Source: Acanthosepion esculentum
Lineage: Eukaryota > Mollusca > Cephalopoda > Sepiida > Sepiidae
Reading direction: 5' to 3'
NCBI GenBank assembly: GCA_964036315.1
Contig: OZ038485.1
Span: 74,126,048-74,190,047, forward strand
DNA length: 64,000 nucleotides
Shown here: piece by piece, positions 47,642 through 61,804 of the stretch
Layout: each line of letters opens with the position of its first letter
Position numbering within the stretch: the stretch's first letter is position 1
Made by a program: the position numbers and the translations under genes
Notes under the pieces: model-generated
Database searches by the model: none
Seen by the model: only the letters and a program-made list of their open reading frames with translations
What the model was told of the DNA's origin: nothing

Positions 47642-49281
47642 GAAACAGAATTAGATGAAACGTGAGTAAGAGAGTGATGTGCCAAATTTTCAAGTGGAGA
47701 TGGAGCCTGCTTTACTTCAAATTCAACATTTGAAAGAGCGGCCTTTACTTGAGCTCAGACATTAACCACCACATTGCCCGATTATTGAAAAGCAGTATGT
47801 AAAGTTAATGATAAGTATGGTGATAGAATGGTGCACCGTATAGCCACTAGGAAGTTTGGTTCTCATGACTACTGGCAGCAGCGTAATAGTTTGTTAATAA
47901 GAGAAAGTCTTCTATCCCTCCTCTCCTCACTTAGTTTGAGGTTACATTTGCTGATAAAGCAGAACGTTTTGCTCGTAAACTATATAGAGTATCTTTGTTT
48001 GACGTTCCAGTTTAGAAATGATAGTAGAAACAATGACTTATATACATATTACGCAATAGAGACTCAGTTCTAACTCAAGCCATTGTTTCTACTATCATCT
48101 CTAAACTGGAACCCCACAAAGCATGTGGAGATGTTGGTATCCTTGCATTAGTCCTTAAGAAATGTGCTCCTGAACTGGCTCCTATTCTCTCTAAATTCCA
48201 CAATAAATGCCTCGCTGCTTCTTGCTTTCCCGCTCGTTGAAAACACTCTTCTATAGTTTCAGTTTTCAAGAAAGGCAAATAGTTTGATCCTAATCAGCCT
48301 GTTAGCCTTCTACCTCTTTTTGGCAAAGTACTTTAGGCTCTAATCAACTCCGAATTGATTAAGCATCTCACTTCGATTCTCTAGGTCAACTACTGATGTA
48401 TTAACGATTATCATTGGAAGAGTCTATGAAGCTTTAGATAAGGATGGCGAAGCTCAGGCTGTTGTTTTACATGTCTTTTTGACAGGGTTTGGCATGCTGG
48501 TCTTCTTCAGAAGTTATTAAATGTTATATTATTTCGGGACGAAATTTTGAACTGTTACAATCTTTCTTATTAAATAGTGAATTGAAAGTTGTCTTATCTT
48601 CTAGATTTTTTTGCATTAATGCAGGTATCACCCATGTGTCCTTGAACCTATGTTGTTCCTAATATATCATGGAGTATCTTTGTCTGGCTTTCCATGATGT
48701 CTACTTTTCGACATAGTGCAATTCATATATATATATATATACATCAATGACCTTTCTGATATCATCAGTTCCTAACTCGGTATCTATGCTGATGACACAA
48801 GTATTTACTCCTGTCTTAATAGTAAGTCTGATCGGTTCGATAAGATCAAATTGGCATCTGATCTAAAAATGACCAATAATCTGTGGTTAACTGATATTTT
48901 ATAAACAATATTTTAGTATTATCGCTGACTAAACTACATTTTCTCTGCATAATTGAAACGTCACACGAGTTTCTATTTTAGCTTTAACTACATTTATAAA
49001 TATTCTTTTATGGAAAAAACATTTTCATTTTTTCGTTCTACATTGATATAATCCCACAAGGGTATCTTGATTTGCGCCTGTTATTGAAGACCTACATCTA
49101 TCGTGTGCGAAATCAATTACAGACGCAGATTTTGAAATAAAGAATTTATACTCACTGGTTTCAGGAGAGATGCAGCCCTTTTGATATTTCCAAGAGTTTT
49201 GAGTTTGGTCATTACATTGTTGGGTGCTGCTACCACCGCAGTGACAAACAAAGCTACGAAAATAACTGTCAGTTTGTCCAT
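46728..49281 (-). CDS. Small secreted protein with two EF-hands, paralogue (three coding exons)
   Basis: On the - strand the exons are 49,281-49,156, 47,551-47,344 and 46,762-46,728; 122 aa. Exon 1 follows a TTCTTTATAG acceptor and encodes a clear signal peptide (MDKLTVIFVALFVTAVVAA, AxA-type end), then a basic linker with KR at 34-35. It ends AAACCA|GTGAGT in phase 0. Exon 2 (acceptor TTTTTTTAG) has EF loop 1 at 64-75 (DENHDGFLDAGE, canonical) and loop 2 from 101 (DEDNNRMLDIN), ending G|GTAAGT in phase 1. Exon 3 (acceptor TTATTTTCAG) completes the split codon as Glu112, loop position 12, followed by MVNVMKFADL and a stop. Intron positions and phases match the + strand gene exactly, and the tails align (NIWRYA/NVMKFA). 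The short last exon would be missed by ORF finding, but the split Glu and paralogue alignment support it. Expected role: Ca2+ binding in the secretory route or outside the cell. Intron 1 contains an antisense LINE. Confidence 0.83.
47601..47640. repeat. (TATC)10 microsatellite beside the exon 2 acceptor
   Basis: It lies about 50 bp upstream (on the - strand) of the exon 2 acceptor of the - strand EF-hand gene, next to the polypyrimidine tract. Confidence 0.95.
47820..48900 (+). mobile_element. APE-type LINE, copy C, in intron 1 of the - strand gene
   Basis: The + strand sequence matches copy A from about 31,265 onward (CGTATAGC...AAGTTTGGTTCT; GAAATGTGCTCCTGAACTG). RT blocks such as CTACCTCTTTTTGGCAAAGT are visible, and at 48,780-48,860 there is GGTATCTATGCTGATGACAC, the YADD region. 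It is full of stops and interrupted by (TA)n at 48,726-48,744. It lies antisense to the host gene. Confidence 0.82.
48004..48112. repeat. 32-bp inverted repeat within LINE copy C
   Basis: GTTCCAGTTTAGAAATGATA... at 48,004-48,035 is the reverse complement of 48,081-48,112 with one mismatch. The loop is 45 bp. Confidence 0.9.
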
Positions 49282-49298
49282 CGTATAAGATTCAAAAC

Positions 49299-54899
<5,601 letters not shown>

Positions 54900-55079
54900 A
54901 CCTAAACTAGCCTAATATAGGGACGGATTGCCTCTGTTCAACCCAGAAAGGACAAAATCCTCTACCTCACTTTCACTCTACACAGTCGCGCAAGATTTAC
55001 CCACCTCTTGCCGAATTCTGATGAAGAGAGTCGCCGACTTTCCGTCCTAATCTTGACTTTAAGCTGATGCTTTACAAGA

Positions 55080-55940
55080 TCAGCTGGGAAGAAGTGATTT
55101 TCTCACCTCCATAGAATCCCCTTCTAACGTGTCAACCAAATCACGACTCTCATAACACCTAGCAAGCAGTGAAACACAAAGTTCATCCCTCGTCAACGGC
55201 GGTGCCACATTGCTACAAACAGAAGAGGCCTCGTGGACAAAGAACGTTCCTTCTAGCGTGCCAACCATGAGGCCTTCAACGAACTTACACAACGGTGCTA
55301 CCACCCTGCAATGAAAGAAAGCGTGACCCAGGGTCTCGACCTCCCTATCCCAGCGTCAGCAGTTTGAAGATTTCTCCCAGCCCGCTGAGGCGAGTTTTTT
55401 GGCGACCCAGAGTGCCGCACGCATCACCAGCCAGCTGAGTGATGCCTCATCGTTATTGAGACATTTCAATCCGGGAGCCCAAGGCCAGATTGATCGAGCC
55501 TCCTGCTTCGTAAGACCGAGCTCGTCAATCAGATCATCATGATCGGACTCCCTGACTAACACTTGATATAATGCCCTAAGAGACAACGCCTGGACGTTGG
55601 AGAGGCAATCCGACGTCCGTAAGAGGCGTTTCAGAGCAAGACGACATTCACGGTAGAAGGAGCATTCGGCTCGGGGTAAACGGTGGGCCTTCTCCTTGCA
55701 CGAGTGCACACTTCTCAAGGATGGGAAATTTCTACGAGCGTCTTCCTTCCAGAAGGCGCCCTCCTCATCCGATTCGCGACACAAACGATCTAGGAACCCG
55801 ATTCGAAGCATATAATGACGAATAACAATGCTAGGCACATCTAGACCGCCTTCAGATGGATGAAGGCAACAGATTTCCCGAGATACCCTAGCGGCTTTGC
55901 CTCTCCCCAAGAAAGAGAACAAGAGCCTTACTAATGACAC
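55080..55940 (-). pseudogene. Tx1-like LINE C-terminal region
   Basis: Two frames (55,940-55,356 and 55,304-55,080) give the region downstream of RT. It has a WxGKAARV-like start (GRGKAARVSREICCLHPSEG), many charged helices (FWKEDARRNFPSLRSVHSC) and FVEGLMVGTLEGTFFVHEAS. In Tx1-like elements this region lies between the RT and a C-terminal zinc motif. The frameshift is at about 55,330-55,350. Confidence 0.75.
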
Positions 55941-56279
55941 GAATGTGGCATACGGAAGTGGAAGTACAGAGAGTCGCTAAATGAGAATCGGGTAGATATG
56001 TGAAACACATACTTCCGGCCTCCTCTTCAAGGAAAGATTCCCCAGAAATCATAAATTAATTGCGATCTCGGCCTTCCCCTTGTACATCCGACCAATTCAT
56101 TTCCAACTGGATATCAGGACCGAATCAGAAGCCGAGTATCTTGACCGGCCCATCCGTCCAGAGGAAAGGTCCGGGAAGCCAACAGACTTATCGCGGTTGA
56201 TCTTGGCCCCTGTCACCATCTCATAACCACTGATTTCTTTGCTGACTTCGTTAATCTAGGCTCTGCTCGACATAAGAAC

Positions 56280-57243
56280 CGAAACGTTGTCAGCTTAGGC
56301 AAAATACCTGGCCGAGGTGGTAGCACCAGGTAGGAAAATTCCACGTAGGACCGGATTCGCCTTTAACTTGCGAAAGAAAGGTTCCAACGCAAGAACGTAA
56401 AGCATATGCGAAAGCGGACAACCTTGACGAATAGATCGAGACAATACGAAAGGTTCCGATCTTACACCGTTCACTTCCACCAGCGCACCGGGAGTCGCAT
56501 ACAGAAGAAAGTCCGGCCCGAAACCGACAGCGGAAAGAACAGCGTCCAGGACTGATCCAAATTGATCAGCGCGGCTTCACTGTCGACTTTCTCTATGATC
56601 AAGCGGGCCATATGAAGGTTGTCCTGAATAGTCCAGCAAGCTGTAAACGGTTGGCTAAGATCTTTGCCAAAATCTTTAATTCTGTATTTAGCATAGTTAA
56701 AAGGCGAAAATACCTATCCCATCCCACCGTTTTTGTTCTTACGCCGCAACTTGATCACACTCCTGGTCAAGCGTTGAGGTATAGACCCCTGCTTCATCGT
56801 TGTTGAAAATCAGTTCCAGGAAGGGAACAATAACGAGCGACTGCCTCAAGTAGACCATCTAATCCCGGAGATTTATCCAGGCCAACCTGTTTCAATGCTT
56901 CCCAGATTTCCGACGCTGTGATGGGAGCCTCACACTCAGCCGCTTCAGCTGCCTCAAGGCAGGGAAAGTCGGCTAAATAGGCGTCAAACTGAGCAGGGAT
57001 CAGACCGGACTCCCTGGTAAAAAGATCCCGAAAGTAATCCCGAAAAGCCTCACGTATGCCCGAGTTTTTTTTAGTCACGGTCCGCTTATCCGGCAATGTG
57101 ACGGACGCGATATGCCGCCGTGATGCATTCCTACTTTCCTCTGCACGCAATTCTGTGTCCATATTCGTCGACTCAGAGGACATTCTTTTTAACCTAGCTC
57201 TAACTAACAGAGCTTGATCCTTCTTGATAAGCAAGGAGACCAA
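56280..57243 (-). pseudogene. Tx1-like LINE reverse transcriptase remnant
   Basis: The first part (57,243-56,794) runs from the linker through LKQVGLDKSPGLDGL. A middle part (56,790-56,580) is unframed, with KILAKILANRLQ-like sequence visible. 56,480-56,295 has FVLSRSIRQGCPLSHMLYVL and VLRGIFLPGATTSARYFA. The catalytic box (56,286-56,300) is stop-Ala-Asp-Asn, so two positions are lost. Confidence 0.8.
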
Positions 57244-57663
57244 CTCTGCCTTAGCTAAGGCTACTTCGCCACTATCACGGGATTTAACTGCCCGATCAAC
57301 TCTTTTCTCGTTTGCGTCGCTAATCTATTTAGATTGAGACGACGACTAAAATCGGCTGCAAACGTTCGAATTTTAGATTTTTAATTTGCCACACCAGGCA
57401 TTTCCCACCACATCCCCCGTCAGTTCCCTTTGTAAATGCAGTAGTTTCCAGAATACAGGATTTTGGATTTAAACTCAAGGAAAGTAAATGCGAGTTTTTA
57501 TGGAGAAAGTGAAATATCTGGGACAGATCATCGATAAGAATGGTAGAAGGCCAGACCCAGAGCGAGAAGCGGCTATAAAAGACCATTAAATGAACTATTA
57601 AAGAAAGGAAAACCCTGGAAGTGTACTAATGAATGTCAGAAAGCATTTGAAAAGATAAAGGAA

Positions 57664-59136
57664 GTGTTAATCTCGGAATTATTTTTAACCCACTACAATC
57701 CAGATTTAGAAATCATAGTAGCTTGCGACGCAAGTGCGTATGGAGTAGGAGCATGTATCTTGCACAAAATGACAGATGGTCAAATAAAACCAATTGCTCA
57801 TGCTTCTAGAGCACTACTTCCGGCTGAGAAGAATTACTCTCAGATAGAGAAAGAGGCGCTAGGAATAATATTTGCAGTAGCGAAATTTCACCGTTTTCTC
57901 CACGGTCGACATTTTAAGCTACAAACCGATCATAAGCCTCTAATTTCGATTTTTGGATCGAAAAAGGGTTTGCCGGTGCATACAGCAAACCGACTACAAA
58001 GATGGGATACAATATTGCTAAATTATAACTTCAGCATGAAGTACATACCATGGAATAAATTTGGCTACGCTGATGGGCTGTCCAGGTTAATTCCTAAAAG
58101 GAGCGAATCATTAGAAGATACGGTAATTGCCTCAATGAAGTCAGAAGAAGAGCTGAAATTTACTGTGCGTAATGCAGTTCGGGAACTTCCGATAACTCTA
58201 GAAAAAATAAAAGAAGAAGCCACCAGGGACGAGTATATCTTGAAAATAAAAGAAAAAATAGCCAAGAGGGACCAGTACACAACAAATGTTTTTTCGCTTT
58301 GCGACACAGTATTGTTATATAGAGAACGTGTGGTGATTCCATACACACTGCAAAAACAAATACTAAAGGATTTTCATACTGGTCATCCAGGCAGCACTAG
58401 GATGAAGTGCCTAATGCGAAGTTTTGTTTATTGGCCGAATATGGACAGGGACATTGAGAACGCAGTGGCAAAATGTAAAGGATGTGCTTTACCTGCAAAA
58501 GCACCCCCAATAAAATTTAATCCCTGGCCAAAAACAGACCTACCATGGTCTAGGTTGCATGTGGATTTTGCAGGTCCACTGAATGGATACCATTACATCA
58601 TAGTAGTGGATAGTTTCTCAAAATGGCCTGAGATACAACGGATAAGAAAACCGACGACGCAAAGTACGAAAAGCTTCCTGCTGGAATTGTTCGCAAGGTT
58701 TGGTGTAGTAGACACAATTGTGACGGACAACGGAAGTCAATTTACGTCGGAACAATTTAAAGATTTCTGCAAGGAATACAATTTCGAACATGTTACCACA
58801 GCTCCATATCACCCAAGATCGAACGGGTTAGCTGAAAAATTCGTGGACACCCTTAAAAGAGCTTTAAAGAAAGCTAGGGAAATACCTGCAGATGAAGTCC
58901 TACAGACGTTTCTACAGGTATACAGACTTACCGCAAATAACGCAACACCAGCCTCACAATCGCCAGCCGAGGTGATGTTTGCACGTCGTGTAAGATCTGC
59001 CTTTGACAAATTACTACCAAAAAAGACAAAGCCAGGTAGAGAAAAATTTATTCAAGTAAAGAAATACAATCCTGGTGAAAAAGTATACTTTAAGGTATAT
59101 AAACAGAATAAATCATTCTGGGAGATTGGAAAATAG
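57664..59136 (+). CDS. RNase H-integrase open frame of the gypsy element (490 codons)
   Basis: RNase H at residues ~13-145: IVACDASAYGVGACIL, HASRALLPAEKNYSQIEKEA, LQTDHKPLISIFG, YADGLSRL. Integrase zinc finger HHCC at H238, H241, C271, C274. Catalytic triad D301 (HVDFAGP), D355 (TDNGSQFTS) and E391 (NGLAEKFVD), giving the canonical D,D35E spacing. The C-terminal part has PAEVMFARRVRSAFDKLLP. In a complete element this is the end of Pol, which degrades the RNA template and inserts the cDNA. Here the ATG is internal and the protease and most RT are missing, so it is a truncated piece; the frame stops at 59,136 and continues after a shift. Intactness suggests a fairly recent insertion. Confidence 0.88.
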   Translation: MLISELFLTHYNPDLEIIVACDASAYGVGACILHKMTDGQIKPIAHASRALLPAEKNYSQIEKEALGIIFAVAKFHRFLHGRHFKLQTDHKPLISIFGSKKGLPVHTANRLQRWDTILLNYNFSMKYIPWNKFGYADGLSRLIPKRSESLEDTVIASMKSEEELKFTVRNAVRELPITLEKIKEEATRDEYILKIKEKIAKRDQYTTNVFSLCDTVLLYRERVVIPYTLQKQILKDFHTGHPGSTRMKCLMRSFVYWPNMDRDIENAVAKCKGCALPAKAPPIKFNPWPKTDLPWSRLHVDFAGPLNGYHYIIVVDSFSKWPEIQRIRKPTTQSTKSFLLELFARFGVVDTIVTDNGSQFTSEQFKDFCKEYNFEHVTTAPYHPRSNGLAEKFVDTLKRALKKAREIPADEVLQTFLQVYRLTANNATPASQSPAEVMFARRVRSAFDKLLPKKTKPGREKFIQVKKYNPGEKVYFKVYKQNKSFWEIGK

Positions 59137-59153
59137 AAAAGCGGATTGGCAAT

Positions 59154-59450
59154 ATGATGTACTTCGTGAAAGGTGAAAAATTCACGTGCAGACGGCACAT
59201 TAACCAGATCAGACGACGCTCTTCAGACGTGGTTGACAGCGGTCCCGCGGAAGAAACAACTATGGAGGTGATTTTTGATACATTTGATCTACCAACGCCA
59301 GCAACGATGTTACCTGAGGTACGCCGATCCAAGAGAAAAAGAGAGGCAACTGATCATTTGAAAATGGATTCAAAACGTAGGAGATACGCTACGATGTTGC
59401 TAAAAAATGAAGTTTTTTTTTTTGGGGGGGGGGGTCTTCCTTTTCTGTAA
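59154..59450 (+). pseudogene. pol C-terminal tail of the second gypsy element
   Basis: Continues Pol after a small frameshift near 59,140. It has YFVKGEKFTCRRHINQIRRR, VIFDTFDLPTPATMLPEVRR and a basic KRKRE segment, matching 10,574-10,798. It runs out into T and G homopolymers at 59,409-59,431. Confidence 0.8.
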
Positions 59451-59509
59451 AAAATAAAATAAAATAAAAAAATAAGAAAACTGTTTTACCCCTACGGAGT
59501 AAAGTTTTT

Positions 59510-59662
59510 AGGAGGGGGTGTTATGGTGAAACACACCTAGTCCATAGATAATAGACTCTCCCACCTAATATAAGTAGGAATCAGTGAGGGTCGACTGGGA
59601 GTCGAATACGAAAGTAGTCAGCTACCACAACTAGATTACTCTGCGTAATACTTATTATAACA
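59510..59662 (+). repeat. Polypurine tract and 3' LTR of the second gypsy element
   Basis: AGGAGGGGG directly precedes TGTTATGGTGAAACACACC at 59,519. The LTR start is the inverted counterpart of the ACCATAACA end of the other element's LTR. A right end at TATAACA (59,662) is likely, giving about 144 bp. No matching 5' LTR remains. Confidence 0.65.
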
Positions 59663-60729
59663 AGTTCCTAACGTTTTTGTACGTTGAACCTATTTAGGAC
59701 CGAATTTAGTCCAAATACAGTTTCCACTGCGGAAAGTAACTCTACAACAATTTCAAAAGCTTTTAGTTGCTTTTACTTGTTTGTATGACTATGGATAGTA
59801 TTTTCTCAAAGCAAGAAACGTTTTCGATGAAAAATAAATTTTTACAACAATTATATGTTATTTCTTAAATTATTTTATTGTTAAATTTATGTTTATTGCT
59901 TAAAGTTGTTAAATATTTTAAAATTAATCACAATCGCGTACACGTTAGTCAATGGTATTACTAAGTAGATAAATATCATTTACAGATTATAAAATAAAGC
60001 TGGTTACAATCAGAAAGTTGCCTCTAGTTAAAAATCTAATATAACCTGTTTTTTGTGTCCCAAAATAGCTAAAATTAACATATACGGAAGACCGGAAGCA
60101 TCATGAAAACAAAAGTCCGTCACGTGGTTTGCGTTGGTAGTAACATAAACATTTTGACGATAAAATTCTGCATTCGTCAAGTTTAAGGCCGTTTTTATCA
60201 TTTCATGCCTACTTAAAAAGAACGAGGTAAATAAGTTGTTCACATAAAGCTAAACTGTCACTTGTGACCTTCCGTACTCTAACTTTTCCTCCCGTAAGAT
60301 GAAATCACGCACATATCACTTGTCAATTAACACCTCTGTTAAGCCCGGCTTCCTATCATTTGAAAGTACATTTTTTTCAGCGCAGAAAGTAATTAATGTT
60401 TGTTTCAAAATGCATTAAATAAACTTTATAATTTCTAATTTTCTTAAATTAATTAAAAAAGAATTCATAATTGATTTTTTAAACGTAAAATTTAACTTTA
60501 ACAAAAGTTAAAAAAATGGCTGACGATCGATTTTCTGTTAATTTTGCTCATAAAAAAAACTGAAGATTTTTAACGAAAATTTTGGACGTGCTAAAACTTA
60601 TTATAAATATTAAAAAATACTTTGATCTTTCCTCTTGATAATAATATAAACATTTAAACGATAAAAATTATTTTCATCAAGTCTATGCTCATTTTTCAGC
60701 GATCTCGTGATGTTCGCTACTTTTATATT
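59663..60729. other. AT-rich interval with a ~45-bp direct duplication
   Basis: Segments at 60,137-60,181 and 60,637-60,681 share ATAAACATTT..ACGATAAAA and end TCAAG. On the - strand they give similar peptides (FYRQNVYV and FYRLNVYI). The flanking frames (60,028-60,243 and 60,610-60,825) are short, and the latter runs into the minisatellite, so they are not called as genes. Confidence 0.5.
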
Positions 60730-61175
60730 GTGATCATTCGTTGAATATAACTTTATGTCACAGAGTGCAGAATCTGTTGGTACCAGTTTTTGAATAATAT
60801 ATTCTGGTTCTTCGACAGAGCGCATAATATATTGTGATTAGTCGATCGTTGTCACTAGTTGAATATTATTCAGTAGTTGAAAATTAGGTGAAATAATCGG
60901 TTGTGATCAGTAGTCGAACATACGTTTCAGATTTTGTGATAGAACGCATAACGCATGTAGATGAACAGCAGTTATAGATTCTGTGACAGAACAATCCATC
61001 GTGATCAGTATTTAAATATTACTTAAAGATTGTGTGACAGACTTCATAATCTCTCGTGACTAGTAATTAAAAATTAATTAAACATACAATGACAGAGAGC
61101 ATAATCTGTCGTGATCAGCAATTGAACATTAGATTCATATTCTGTGACAGAGTGCCTAATGTATTGCGATAAGTA
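60730..61175 (+). repeat. 55-bp minisatellite array, first part
   Basis: Units with the core GTTGAATATTACTTACAGAT, TCTGTGACAGAGCGCATAAT, CTGTCGTGATCAGTA. Each unit contains the self-complementary TCTGTGACAGA. It is diverged and unrelated to the 50-bp family of the left side. The array resumes at 61,805. Confidence 0.88.
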
Positions 61176-61179
61176 ATTA

Positions 61180-61804
61180 TTTTTCTTTTAATCATTTCAC
61201 CCCAAGTAATACAATAAAGTCACTCAGACGCAAGGGGTTGTAGCGGACCGTGGGGTGAAGATGTGAAGAGATATCAGAAGGTTACATTTTCCTGCTAGCC
61301 GATCCAGCTACATGGGAACGTTGGACTTTAATTAAGTCCAAAGAAGACAAAGAAAACAAACAAGACCGATATATATGGGTAAACAAATATATATTAATAA
61401 CAAGTTACACAAAGACATGAACAGTTACATAGTGTTTGTATGGAGAAATTATGTGTGTGTTCGTACGTACGTGTATTGTTCTTAGCGTGTTCCCAGAATT
61501 TGGGAAACGCTGTATCTGTGAGAGGTCACATATTGGAGTTCGTTGAAAAGAGAGATTTTATCTCGTAGCCACGCGCCGTGGCGGCCCAAGGCCTAAGTCG
61601 AAAAAGAAAGAGAGACGAAGGGTCAGCCAGTATTTATAGCCAGGGGAGAGAGAGATCCCTGTTGAAGAATTAAGGAATTGAGGAGGAGCTAACTGCGACA
61701 TTGTTACTGAATATTAGAGGGTATGAAAAAATAATATTAAGGACAAAGAACAAGTAAAGAATTAAGAAGACAGAAAATAACAATACTTAAACATACGGAG
61801 ATAG
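61180..61804 (-). mobile_element. Solo-LTR-like insertion in the 55-bp array
   Basis: This non-array block of higher GC interrupts the tandem units. On the - strand it has a good TATA box (GGCTATAAATACTGGC at about 61,627-61,642) followed by about 390 bp ending GGTCCGCTACA near 61,235. This promoter-then-R/U5-like layout with a CA end suggests a solo LTR. No internal coding region or clear target duplication was seen, so other non-coding insertions are possible. Confidence 0.38.

Larger units (their letters stand above)
54900..57325 (-). mobile_element. Tx1-like LINE (5'-truncated), - strand
   Basis: This is a GC-richer block whose - strand encodes, in order: an RT N-terminal part (57,243-56,794), RT palm (56,480-56,280) and a long C-terminal region (55,940-55,080). 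Motifs are VGLDKSPGLDGL, RSIRQGCPLSHMLYVLALEP, RVSREICCLHPSEGGLDVPS and GFLDRLCRESDEEG. These fit the L1/Tx1 type (149-kDa protein family of Tx1). Stops and shifts occur, and the YADD box reads as stop-ADN. The 5' end is cut at about 57,325, where the gypsy remnant begins. Confidence 0.82.
57440..59662 (+). mobile_element. Second Ty3/gypsy (Mag-like) element, 5'-truncated
   Basis: It starts within the RT (SRIQDFGFKLKESKCEF, about 57,441) and passes a frameshift in a T-run near 57,493. A deletion at about 57,586 joins EAAIK to RPLNELLKK. It then has an open RNase H-integrase frame, a C-terminal tail, a purine tract and an LTR. It is the same family as the element at 5,807-10,950 but less decayed over this part. 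The junction with the Tx1-like LINE is at 57,325-57,440; that piece is unassigned. Confidence 0.9.

Noticed and set aside
58065..59332. Several - strand frames across the gypsy integrase
   Set aside because: Shadows of the open + strand frame.
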